Shown here one piece after another: positions 42,851 through 53,000 of a stretch of 64,000 nucleotides of DNA. The position numbers and the translations under genes are program-made. The notes below the pieces were generated by a model. That model had not been told where the DNA came from. It ran no database searches and saw only the letters and a list, made by a program, of their open reading frames with translations. The stretch is from Heliocybe sulcata (lineage: Eukaryota > Basidiomycota > Agaricomycetes > Gloeophyllales > Gloeophyllaceae). Position 1 is the stretch's first letter. Each line of letters starts with the position of its first letter. The stretch lies in the NCBI GenBank assembly GCA_004369045.1, contig ML213508.1, positions 497,668 to 561,667 on the forward strand, in the 5' to 3' direction.

Positions 42851-44977
42851 TTATGAGTCCCCCATGACTTCCCGTGCAATATCCTTACACTGTTTCAGGA
42901 AGTCCTCATCCGAGCATATCGCCCTCGAGCCATATTTTGCCAATATTATCTCCTCGATTAGCGCGCGCGCTCCATCAAGCGTGGCTTTGATCTCCCACTT
43001 GGCACCGTCTTGAACATTGAACAGCACCATATCGGGCATCGTATCCTTTTTATTCTCTACCGTCCACAGGTAACCGTACAGCAGAAGCTGTGCAACGTGC
43101 GAGGGGGTTAGGGAGGAGGTGAATTTGATCTCCCAGATCTTGGTGCCACTGCTGTTCGTCTGCACTATATCAGCGATTCCGGCCAGGCCTATGGTATGAC
43201 TGCCACCCTCGGTCTTCACAGTGAAATCAACGCCTTGGAAAGCCACCTCGAAGTTCATCTCGCCTCGGTCCTCCGTGAATTGCCCAGTCATTCGCTCCAA
43301 AGCACGATCGGCATACGGCACGAACCACTTGTAGTCGTGGAATCCCACTCCCAACGCCATCTGCTTCATGCGGGACTTGTACCCGGATATTTTTGCATCG
43401 TACGCGATTGCGCTCTGCGTCAGCCACTTGATGCGGTCCCTGAAGTCGGCGGGAGCATTCGGGATACCGTAGTCGCTGAAAATGCTCAAAGTCCCGAATT
43501 CCTGGAGCTCGAAGAGGGAAGCGGCTACCAGGCCATTGATATCGCTCACCTGCTCGCGCAGGGGTTTCGGCCCCCCCCTGGTCTTGATTATGTCAGGCGC
43601 CAGGATATGGTGTTCTTCTGGCAACGGCGAACGTATTGACGTCTTGACGTACTTAGTCAGGAGTGAGTCGAGGACAGTCACAGGGATGTGTCTTATCAGG
43701 GCTGTGACTTTTCGGAACTTGGGCAACTGGAGACGCTCGTCTGCTCTCTGGGCAGCTTGCTTGGGCTCTTGACCAGAGGGAGCTAAGTTGTGAAAGTCTG
43801 CGAGATCCTTGACTTTATCCCAGTCCACGAACGGCATCGTACTTCGCCCATCAGGGTGCACAATGACTAGTTGCTGCTTCGCTCTGGTGAGGGCGACGTA
43901 CACAGCTCTCGGACAGTGATCCGTAGGCAAGTCTCGACCGGTATATCGGAAGAAGAGGTTATCGACATCGCAGACAATGGTCAGGTCGCGCTCGCTCCCT
44001 TTGAACCGGTGGTACGTGGTTAGGACAATTTTGTTTCGCACAACAGCCTGTTTAAGCGGTCCATCGTCGTTGACAGAGGTGGCGACAGCATACCCACGAT
44101 CACAGAGCATATGTTCGAAACGACTGAGTCTGTCGTTATCACGCACGAAGGGACTCAGGATCGCTGTGTTTTCGGCCCCATATTCTTTAATAAGAGCGTT
44201 GAGTTTGTCGACGAGTACCTGGTCATACTCGCTATAGAGGTATTGCGGGCGCGGCCCTGGATGCGAGCCTTGGATATAGTCGGCCTTTCGTAAGAATGCC
44301 TCGTTGACCAGCCTGCTGGTAGCATATGAGAGTCGATAGCTCTTGTTGAGCGGCATATGATCCCAACGATCCGGGTTAAGCGCGTCAAAAATATCCGGGG
44401 CGAGAGAGAGGTATCGATGGTCCGCTCCCTGGTATCCGTATATAGCTTGGTCGGGATCACCCAGAGCAACGATACGGGGCGCCTTGCCCCGAGCCATGGT
44501 GAGGGAAGTTAGGAAGACACGAATCAGCCAGTACAGCAACGGCGTGCAATCCTGTAGCTCGTCCAAGATCACAATATCGTAAGGATCGCCCTCCCATTGT
44601 GGGCAACTCTTGTATATTTTCCTCAGTTGCCACAGCATGAGATCGTCACGAACTGGGCGGGGCGTGCTGAATAACAGTCTGGCAAGACCATGGAATGTGA
44701 ATGCTCGAGCCCTGGTACGGACTAGTTTTGCTTGCGTCGAGAGCTGCAAATGCTTGGAATACGTTATCACAGCTACTCGACTGTCGGGATAAGCGTCCAC
44801 TATCGCTCTGGCTGTGGCAGTCTTCCCTGCACCGGGCTTGGCAGAGACAACGACATTGTGAGTGCGTGAGCGGGCGACAATAGCTGCTTGCTCTGCCGAA
44901 GGAGTGAAGACTAAGCGTCTGGTACCGTCTCTTAGCTTTACGGACAATTTCAGAGGATAGAAGGCGCGGCGGAGCAT
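42851..44977 (-). CDS. Intronless SF1A (UvrD/Rep-like) helicase fused to a PD-(D/E)XK nuclease domain
   Basis: A single open frame of 708 residues with no introns, unlike every other multi-domain gene here. The helicase motifs are in order: FTPSAEQAAIV (Q motif), SAKPGAGKTATA (Walker A, about 45-56), DIVILDELQD (motif II, about 134-143), IVALGDPDQAIYGYQGA (motif III, about 169-185), KSYRLS (motif IV), LTTYHRFKGSERDL (motif V) and YVALTRAKQQLVIV (motif VI). This is the UvrD/Rep/PcrA pattern. From about residue 500 a second domain holds FEVAFQGVDF, GLAGIADIV, IWEIKF and VAQLLLYGY. The Asp603, Glu616-x-Lys618 and Gln630 spacing fits a PD-(D/E)XK nuclease of the Cas4/RecB type. The start at 44977 is the first ATG. 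By analogy it unwinds and cuts DNA; the actual role is unknown. It could be a cellular repair gene of Agaricomycetes or a captured viral or mobile-element gene. The TIR element begins 245 bp upstream of its start. Confidence 0.9.
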   Translation of the reverse strand: MLRRAFYPLKLSVKLRDGTRRLVFTPSAEQAAIVARSRTHNVVVSAKPGAGKTATARAIVDAYPDSRVAVITYSKHLQLSTQAKLVRTRARAFTFHGLARLLFSTPRPVRDDLMLWQLRKIYKSCPQWEGDPYDIVILDELQDCTPLLYWLIRVFLTSLTMARGKAPRIVALGDPDQAIYGYQGADHRYLSLAPDIFDALNPDRWDHMPLNKSYRLSYATSRLVNEAFLRKADYIQGSHPGPRPQYLYSEYDQVLVDKLNALIKEYGAENTAILSPFVRDNDRLSRFEHMLCDRGYAVATSVNDDGPLKQAVVRNKIVLTTYHRFKGSERDLTIVCDVDNLFFRYTGRDLPTDHCPRAVYVALTRAKQQLVIVHPDGRSTMPFVDWDKVKDLADFHNLAPSGQEPKQAAQRADERLQLPKFRKVTALIRHIPVTVLDSLLTKYVKTSIRSPLPEEHHILAPDIIKTRGGPKPLREQVSDINGLVAASLFELQEFGTLSIFSDYGIPNAPADFRDRIKWLTQSAIAYDAKISGYKSRMKQMALGVGFHDYKWFVPYADRALERMTGQFTEDRGEMNFEVAFQGVDFTVKTEGGSHTIGLAGIADIVQTNSSGTKIWEIKFTSSLTPSHVAQLLLYGYLWTVENKKDTMPDMVLFNVQDGAKWEIKATLDGARALIEEIILAKYGSRAICSDEDFLKQCKDIAREVMGDS

Positions 44978-45222
44978 GAGGATTGTTCACTGAGACAGGA
45001 CGCGGTGGAACGCGTCCTACATTTGTGTGGCAGTGGTGAAATTTCGCTTCGGGAACGATTCCCACACAGCCACTCAGTACTCACTCACTTGGGGGTAGCC
45101 GGCCACCGCAAGCGTGGCAAGTCTACGAGTCCCGAGGGGTTGGAGCATATTTTTGTGAGTAAATTACAGCGGAGATTACCTCTACAAACTTGGAGAAGCG
45201 GGCCACTGCGTTGCATGGCATT

Positions 45223-45855
45223 TTACGAGTCCTGAGCTGTCCTGAGGCCTGAGGTCCAAGTAATATTTTAATTATACAATATATCCTCTGCTTAAATAAT
45301 TATATAACATGGTGCAGAGATAATGAATCAAACCATCAACTAGACACATAATTAAAATTCTGAGAGCACACAAACACACATGAATTCCTGTAAGTCTACT
45401 GGGTGCCACCACGGAGAGACCAGAGCCAATCGAAATCCCGACGACGCGACTAGGACCCAAACAAATCACTTCATGTAGTGGGTTCCCACGGTAAGAACGA
45501 TCTCCGGCAAAGACGACCGCGTAGAAAATCACAATACATACGGTAATTCACAGAAATATTGATAAACACACATTGGAGTAATAAGACCTTATATTAGAAA
45601 GTACAAGTGGATCTGCGCAGAACTGCGTGACGAGGGACGAACGGAAGCGGAACGGACACTACAAAACGCGGTTTGTAGGCATTTTGTAGTCACGAATACA
45701 AGCGGACTTTGAAGCGGAGCTTCAATTTTGTAATGAGCGCTACGCAAAATAACTCTCACGACTTCTCGGCATGGGATTCCCACGCTGCTGCTGTTCGGCA
45801 ACCCGCCCTACTTTTGAGCGTAAGGACTCCTCCTTCGTTACCTCAGGACTCGTAA
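45223..45855. mobile_element. Possible non-autonomous TIR element (about 633 bp)
   Basis: TTACGAGTCCTGAG at 45223-45236 is exactly inverted at 45842-45855 (CTCAGGACTCGTAA). If the TA at each end is the target duplication, the termini would be CGAGTCCTGAG, compatible with a Tc1/mariner-like MITE. No transposase frame lies inside. The right part shares sequence blocks (GACCTTATATT near 45585; ATACAAGCGGACTT near 45698; CCTCAGGACTCGTAACC near 45841) with the repeats at 46.8-47.4 kb. Boundaries are inferred from one 14-bp match. Confidence 0.45.
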
Positions 45856-46763
45856 CCATCATAGATTATGCAAACGTGACCCATCCTCCAATGCTTTAGA
45901 CTAGCGATCGAGCATGCCAGGGCCTTCTATTTCGTGTGTCGGACGAGCGAGCTCTTCTCTTGCCGTTCAAGGAGAGACGAACCGGGTACAGGGACAGACT
46001 ACATGTACAACCACCAGACCACCTGTAAGTCAAACATAACCCCCCCTCGTCAACTCCCTCTCCGAGGTGTGTGGTGGGAGAAGGCAGGTGCGGCGCTGAG
46101 TGATTCACACAAGATGAGGTGTCAGCAACGACCAGACACACTCACCTGCTCGCAAGATTAATACAACGCCATTGCGAACGGTAGTCACGGCGACGCTGAT
46201 GGCGGGCACACGCACGAGCGGGCGATTATAGGCGTCTACGGCATTAAACATGAGCACTGGCACCGGTGACGTGATGCAAGGTCTGGTACTCACAAAAGCC
46301 CGCCCAAAAGCAAATTCTACAAACAACCTGGTCGATAATATCACCGATACCACTGCTGGTGCATACCCCCCGTGTAGTCAGTAGTAAAGGTTGGCGTACC
46401 ATGAATACGCGCTGGCCGGTCGGCGTACTACCCTGGTCATTGAGATCAAAGTGGGTGCGGGACAGGCGGTGGGATGGAAGCAACATAGCTGTGATCAGCG
46501 GCGAAAAGAACTATCATACTCACCTAGAGAGCCCGGTCACCAGAAAACAGAGCATCGTCATCCTCATACGCAGCGATGCGGGCGGCGAAACAGTGCGGTG
46601 ACAGTCGAGTGATGGGAACCGCCGTATACGTCACTCGCGTGCAACGACAATGTTGGTGAGCACCTACAACGCAAAGAACAAGGTCAGGCGGGGGGGAACC
46701 GTGGATGCAAGAGGATGTACCTACAGCGGCCGGGCATCTAAGAAGGCAGTAAGCGTCAGAAAT

Positions 46764-47272
46764 AGCGACTTCGAAGACCCTACAAAAAAGGATTCTCACG
46801 GTAAGCAAGCTTCCCAGCGGCCACCGCCAATCCTCAGAAGGAACGGCAGCACCTAAATGTGTAAGAATATTTCAGGACAGACCTTCTTTGTGAAAGACCT
46901 TATATTGAGCAGCTCAGCAGGAACAGAATAGAATAGATGGAGAGAGACAAAAGACATCGAAGGAATTACTATACAACTGAGCGCCACATCTGTTTTGTAG
47001 TATCCATACAAGCGGACTTCGAAATTTGGACCTACAATGCTCTGCAAAAGAGGATTCTCACGGTAAGTAAGCCTCCCAGCGGCCACCGCCAATCCTCAGA
47101 TATAATGGCGGCACCTAAATTCGTGAAAATATTTCCGAAGAAGCATCCCTTATGCAAAAGCTTATATTGAGCAGACAAGGATGAATGGAATAAAACTAAT
47201 GGAGAGAGACAAAAGACATTGAAGGAATTACTATACGACTGAGCGCCACATCTGTTTTGTAGTGTCCATACA
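46764..47272. repeat. Two tandem copies of a roughly 250-bp repeat
   Basis: The unit boundary AGCG(G)ACTTCGAA recurs at 46764, 47011 and 47273, giving periods of 247 and 262 bp. Both units share long blocks: GGATTCTCACGGTAAG, CCCAGCGGCCACCGCCAATC, CTTATATTGAGCAG, GGAGAGAGACAAAAGACAT, GAAGGAATTACTATAC and GAGCGCCACATCTGTTTTGT. A third, more diverged partial copy is at 45585-45712. No coding capacity is shared. Confidence 0.85.
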
Positions 47273-47389
47273 AGCGGACTTCGAAAGAATTGTAGTGATT
47301 GACTACAAACATTTCCTACCCCGATTACTCGGCACAATTTATTCGCACGGGCTCAACGTTCGGCAGAGGGCCCAAAAAAGTCGCAAAGA

Positions 47390-47419
47390 CGAGTCCTTCG
47401 TACCTCAGGACTCGTAACC
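47390..47419. repeat. Second copy of the TIR-element right end
   Basis: CCTCAGGACTCGTAACC repeats exactly the right end seen at 45841-45857. Here it also forms a local hairpin with the upstream ACGAGTCC (ACGAGTCC, 11-base loop, GGACTCGT). No matching left end was found nearby, so this copy looks truncated or nested. Confidence 0.7.
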
Positions 47420-48177
47420 GTCACTGGTCGCTGGTCTCCGTCTCATCGTACTGGGCTGCCTTTGCTGTAGACGAATGGATTGTGGATCGCTGCTTCGGAT
47501 TCACTGAGGAGTTGCACCATTTTGGATACTGCAAAATGTTGATCGACAGGCATTTCCACCATCAAAAGGTCATGTTCTACCCTAGGAACTCATGCTTTTG
47601 GGACCATTAAAAGGTATTCCTGCCAAATATCTTCTTTGAATTTGCACTAACACACTACAAGACCCAGCCACTCCGCGAATCGGCGTTCACCGCGGACTCA
47701 GGCCTGCAGGCCTCAAGCTTCAAGCTCAAGAGTCAAGCGACGTTCTTTGAAGTGTTTCGTAGTAACGTATTGCATGCCGCAATAAGTGGACGTTACAGAC
47801 AACTCGATTTCGCTCATGAGCCTTATGATCAGATTCTACACATTCATCCCGTATTACATGGCATGTACAGTCCGGGTCAGAATTATCCGCTCAGCATGCA
47901 TCTCTGGGTTGCGGCTTGGGACGTGGACATCTGGACGTCCACCTAAAGCTTCCCCCCAGTCAAGAAAGCGCGGCCTCCGCCAGCCACGAGGGATGTGGCT
48001 GCAGGACGAAGATAATAGTGACAAACAATCGGACGGAATCAATCAGAATCGGACAAAGATAATTATAAGTTCATTCGACCATCTGCAATATTCGATCAAG
48101 CTTGAACGATTTGCCACACTCGTAACACCTAACCTGGGCAGCATCGGCATGGTATCGCGTATCATGGGATGCCGAGG

Positions 48178-48195
48178 CTCATGAGATCTCATGAG
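48178..48195. promoter_or_regulatory. Perfect 18-bp palindrome upstream of the aldo-keto reductase
   Basis: CTCATGAGATCTCATGAG is its own reverse complement. It lies 34 bp upstream of a TATA box and about 120 bp upstream of the start codon, a position typical of an activator or operator site. The binding protein is unknown. Confidence 0.5.
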
Positions 48196-48202
48196 AGCCC
48201 AT

Positions 48203-48210
48203 CGACGTCA
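48203..48210 (-). promoter_or_regulatory. CRE/ATF-like element (TGACGTCG)
   Basis: Read on the minus strand the site is TGACGTCG, one base from the consensus ATF/CREB site TGACGTCA. It lies between the palindrome and the TATA box of the aldo-keto reductase. Functional relevance is inferred from position only. Confidence 0.35.
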
Positions 48211-48228
48211 GACGGGTGCACTGTGCAT

Positions 48229-48235
48229 TATAAAG
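48229..48235 (+). promoter_or_regulatory. TATA box of the aldo-keto reductase gene
   Basis: TATAAAG lies 82-88 bp before the start codon at 48317, leaving a normal short 5' UTR. Confidence 0.55.
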
Positions 48236-48316
48236 CAGCTCTATATCGATCACGCAAGACCGACGTTGCCCCCAGCACCCGCTCATAGATTTTCTTACCG
48301 GTCTTGACTCAAAGTT

Positions 48317-49383
48317 ATGTCGTTCCCAACCATCCAGTTGCGCGAGCTAGGAAAGACGGGGGTCAAGATACCCGCCATTGGCCTCGGGGCTATGGGCATG
48401 AGTGAGTTCTATGGCCCCGGGGACGAGGCTGAAAATCTCAGGGTCCTCGAGCGCTCTATTGAGCTCGGATGTACCCACTGGGACACGGCGGACATGTATG
48501 GCTGGGGGAAGAATGGTGCGTACTCGTAGCATCGATTTTTTTCCCCTCTCATATCGTACCATGTATCATAGAGGAGCTTTTGGGAAAGATTCTGTCTGAT
48601 CCCGCCAAGCGTTCGAAGGTCTTCCTGGCGACCAAGTTCGGAAACATGCGCGGGCCCAATGGCGAGTTCCTCGGTATCAACGGCAAACCCGAGTATGTCC
48701 GCCAGCAGTGCGAGACCTCTCTCAAGCGTCTGCGTGTTCAACAGATCGACCTGTACTACCAGCACCGCGTTGACCCCAAAACTCCGATCGAGGAGACGGT
48801 CGGCGAGATGAAGAAGCTCGTGGAGGAGGGCAAGGTCCGCTTCCTTGGGCTGTCGGAGTGTTCTGCGGACACGCTGAGGAGGGCGTACAAAGTTCACCCT
48901 ATCGCAGCAGTGCAGATCGAGTACTCGCCCTGGACACTTGATATCGAGACGAACGGGCTGCTTGCCGCCGCGCGGGAGCTCGGTGTGACAATCGTTGCGT
49001 ACTCACCTCTCGGACGCGGGATGCTCACGGGAAAGTACCGCTCGCCTGCCGACTTCCCGGAGGGCGACTTCCGTCGCATGAACCCGCGCTTTTCGGAGGA
49101 GAACTTCAAGCACAATCTCGCGCTCGTCGATGAGTTCCAGGCGCTTGCGAGCAAGAAGGGGTGCTCGTCAAGCCAGCTGTGCTTAGCATGGGTGCTGAAG
49201 CAGGGAGAGGACATCGTGACCATTCCGGGGACAAAGAGGATCAAGTATTTGGAGGAGAATATTGGCGCTGCTGGTGTTCGGATTTCGGAGGAGGAGAATA
49301 AGGAGATCAGGGCGGTCATCTCGAAAATCCAGATTAAGGGAACAAGGTACCCGGAGGGAGGCATGAAGGGTGTCAATTTGTAA
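48317..49383 (+). CDS. Aldo-keto reductase (AKR13/YakC-like)
   Basis: NADPH-dependent reductase of aldehydes and ketones, cytosolic. Two exons (48317-48515 and 48572-49383) with a 56-nt intron give 336 residues. The start is [20 protein letters not shown]. The catalytic tetrad is visible: Asp and Tyr in HWDTADMYG, Lys in FLATKFG, His in [10 protein letters not shown]. The cofactor-side blocks [30 protein letters not shown] and [16 protein letters not shown] match the AKR13-like group. It ends MKGVNL with TAA at 49381-49383. The upstream region carries a TATA box, a CRE-like site and an 18-bp palindrome, suggesting inducible control. The physiological substrate is unknown; detoxification of aldehydes is plausible. 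The low intron number compared with neighbours is notable but common in this family. Confidence 0.95.
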
Positions 49384-50013
49384 GGTAGGAATGCAAAGTA
49401 GCAAATGTATTGAGACATGTAAACAGTGCATCATGTTTCCTGCCGCTCTCGGTTAACGCTGTTGTATCATAGTGCGCAGGTTTATTGGACTTCTTGTATG
49501 AGAAGAAGCCTGAGACCCCGTGACGTTGAACTGCTATTCATACGAAAGTGAAATCTGAAGGGATGTGAGCCTGGCCGTGTGTGGAGATGCGGTTTTATCT
49601 GTCCCGGATTGTGGCGTGCGATTGTTAGCGGCTTCTTGTTTCTCTCTACTTTCAATCCATTCAACATCTCGGATATTCCGTTCAGCTAGCCCAGCTTCGA
49701 TCTCACAGAATAGTGATTGATGTCTTAACGCACTTTACGGCTGAATCTGGGCGCTGTATTTGTGTCAACATTTCGTATGTAAAAGGCCTGCCTTGCGGAT
49801 AATTTCCCCCACGGCCCGTCCTCTTCGCGAGCTTCTCCTACGCGTCTTCTTGACGTCGAAGAGCCCTCTCGTGATCAAGGGACAACCCATCTCGTGTGCG
49901 TATTGAAGTGGAAAGAGCTCTGTACGGACCGCCGGATGTGAATGAAATGGTATAAATATGCTTACAAGTCGGACTTGGCTGGGTGGGCAAAACTCTGCCG
50001 CTTCTCGAGAGAT
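49384..50013. other. Intergenic; promoter of the GH31 gene
   Basis: About 630 bp. Apart from the TATA box at 49951-49958, no gene, repeat or clear site was recognised. Confidence 0.45.
49951..49958 (+). promoter_or_regulatory. TATA box of the GH31 gene
   Basis: TATAAATA lies 56 bp upstream of the ATG at 50014. It also decides the start, because the in-frame ATG at 49942 lies upstream of this box and would not be in the mRNA. Confidence 0.55.
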
Positions 50014-53000
50014 ATGCTTGGGAGCCTCGGATTGTGCTCGCTTTGGGGGTTAATCTCTGTCAGTCTGGTGAAAGGATCTGAGGTCCTTGCAGTCGGAGAT
50101 CAGGACTGGGCTCAGTTCAACACTACTGGAATTAGGATACAGAATGGCTTCGAGCGCATCTATATCCAGGTATTGGCTCGACTCATCTAACGTACTTGCT
50201 GCTGCTGCTGAACTCTGTTGTCGGTATAGCCATTTGGTACCAACGGCATCCGAGTGCGGGCGAGCTTGCTGCGTGACCCTACAGGAAGGGAGCTCTCCGC
50301 CCTGCTTGATCCACCCTTAGAAGGGCCAGGTGGAAACCAGGGCCTCTCCTACGGCCAATCTATTGGCTATCTCGGAAACGCGACACTACAGAACGGCAAC
50401 CTGGTAGCGAACGTCACGAACGGCGTTCTCTCCTTTTGGCGCACCGAGTCAAACGGATCCCTTAGCCTGCTGACTTCTGAGTATACCGATGACAAGGCGC
50501 TCCCTGCGAGGTATTACAGGCAGGACTTTAGGTCGCCAAGCTTCGCGGCGGAGTATTCGTTCACTTCAGATCCGGATGATCAGATCTACGGGACTGGACA
50601 GCAGGCTTGCTGCATGGACAATACCGTCAATAAAAAGGGACAGGTGGTCGATTTGATCAACTTCAACTCTCAAGTACCGATTCCGATGTTCATGTCAAGC
50701 AAGGCATGCAGTTAAAGAAATCTGACTAGTTGAGTCGGCGTTGATCCGAGAAATTATAGGGCTTCCTTCAGTACTTCAATATGCCTAGCCAAGGCCGATT
50801 GGGTGCGAATAGGGCTTTGCTGCGACATTAGCTCCAACCCGATTGATTTCATGTCTAGAATTTGGTGCCTACCGTACCCGCTTTGTATCTAGCGAGGCGA
50901 CGGTTGTGGACTACTGGATGTGCGTCCCATATCTCTCATCAATGACCCGAGAGCATACTAGCTCATTGCAATCAGCACGACAGCGACTCCGGGCGACTAC
51001 GACACTCTTCAAGAGCAGTACACTGCTGTGACTGGTTAGTCTCTTTCCCGCAGTGTATCGCCTGGAGCGTTGTGTTTATCATAGTTCGCTTGCATAGGAC
51101 GACAGCCTGTCCCACCAGAATGGATTCTCGGATATCAACAGTCGAAGCTGCGGTATTACAACCAGACTCAAGTCATCGACCTTGCTCAGCGGTTCCACGA
51201 CGAACAGGTGAACGTGTCTATGATTGTAGTCGGTAAGCATAATCGTCTGGCGGGCAGGGGGTACTCCTGACGTACCCGGTGTCTCCGCAGACTTCTTCAA
51301 CTGGCAGTACCAAGGAGACTGGTACGTCTCCAAAGAACGTCAGATCCATCTCGTCGAATTTACTGTCTCGTCCGCATAGGTCGTTCAACACGGAATTCTG
51401 GCCTGACCCTGCAGGTATGGCCGCGCAAGTTAAAGCGCTGACCGGCGCGGAGATGATGGTCTCACTTTGGCCGAGCGTGGAAGATCTCTCGGTGAACTAC
51501 CTGACTTTGCAGGAGAACGGTTTGTTGGCGACTACCAGAGATGGCCCGGGTATCCAGGATTCCTTTGCTGGAGTTTATACCAGGCTTGTGGACTCGACGA
51601 ATCCGGCTTCTAGGGAGTTCTTGTGTGGGTGCTGTCACCGTTTTGTATGACTTTGGTATTGAGCGAGCTTTGATGGTAGGGAAACGGTTGAACGACAGCT
51701 ACTTCTCGAAGGGGATTCATAACTTTTGGATTGATCAGGCAGATGGTAGGGTGTCCAGAGGTTCTCGAATATCATCTTCTGACGCAAATACATAGGCGGA
51801 ACGCTGGGCGAGCCTTTTGAGAACAGTAATTCGCCCGTACCGTCTCGATGCGCCCTCCGCTGACAGTCGGGATTTAGATGGCCAAACCATAAACTCCCTT
51901 CCTTACGCCCGCGCCTTTACGCAGTACTTCATCGGTACTCAAGAAGGCGCAGGCAAAATGTACCCATGGCTGCACCAACAAGCCATCGAGGAAGGCTTTC
52001 GTAATCTCACCGACCCCGACCCGGCGACCAACGGCTGCCAGTACATGTCCCTCACGCGCAGCACGTTCGCGGGCGGGCAGAGGTTCTGCTCGTATTTGTG
52101 GAGCGGGGATACTAGTTCGAGGTTTGATGTGCTGTTGCAGCAGGTCACGGCGGGAGTGAGTGTTGCGGCTTCTGGGATGTCGTCGTGGACGTTGGATATT
52201 GGGGGGTTTACGGGGTTGGACGTGGATACGGCTTATGTGAGTGGTCCGTCTCGTTGGATGTGTTGGTGTTGATTGACTGATTCGTGGTTAGGGCCAACAA
52301 TTGTTTGTTAGATGGCTTGCGATGGGTACCTTCCTGCCATACGTACGTCACTACTTTGAGACTTCAATTGTTCGTTGTGCTGACAATGTCTCGTGCTCAA
52401 GATGCGAGTGCACGGGTACGTGCCTTTCGCATCCTCTAGACTTGTTTCTGCAACATAATCGACTCTAGGGATCGCTTGTGCAACATTCCCGCCGATACTC
52501 GCCAATATCTTGCAAACAACTGTCCCAATGAGGTAGGTCTTCGCCGTCGCTACCCATGCAAGGCATACCTTGTGATACTGGTTCTGTTCAGCCCTGGTCC
52601 TACGGAGAGGAAAACTACGAAATCATCAAGCAGGTGCGCTGCAATTCTCGGTCGTGCTACAAGTGGCTAATTCGATGTACAGTACATTGCGCTACGGTAC
52701 CAGCTCGTGCCGTATGTCAAGAGGCTGTTCCAGATGCTGCACGACACTGGGCGCGCAATTATGCGTCCCCTCTACTACGACTTTTCGGTGTCCGACGAGA
52801 TGGTTGTGAACGCGACCGCTACGAACAATCCGCTTGTGACGCATCAGTTTATGCTTGGTAGGTCGTCTGTGCTCCTCGAGGGCGGTTTAATGCGAGCTGA
52901 GGCTGTCGGTAGGTCCGAGGATTCTCGTGGCTCCCGTTGGAGTGGAGAATGCGACTACGAAGGATGTGTATTTGCCGCGGTTGCCTGAGGCGTGGGTAGC

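Larger units (their letters stand above)
44978..48316. other. 3.3-kb repeat-bearing region without a gene
   Basis: No supported protein-coding gene. It holds the TIR element (45223-45855), two tandem copies of a roughly 250-bp repeat (46764-47272), a further element end (47390-47419), and the promoter of the aldo-keto reductase. Frames at 46.0-46.8 kb and 47.7-48.2 kb have no family signal. Confidence 0.5.

Noticed and set aside
43196-43639. 147-codon plus-strand frame opposite the helicase-nuclease
   Set aside because: Shadow of the long intronless gene; no independent signal.
49942-50013. Upstream in-frame ATG for the GH31 gene
   Set aside because: It lies before the TATA box at 49951 and would bury the signal peptide behind 24 extra residues; ATG 50014 fits better.
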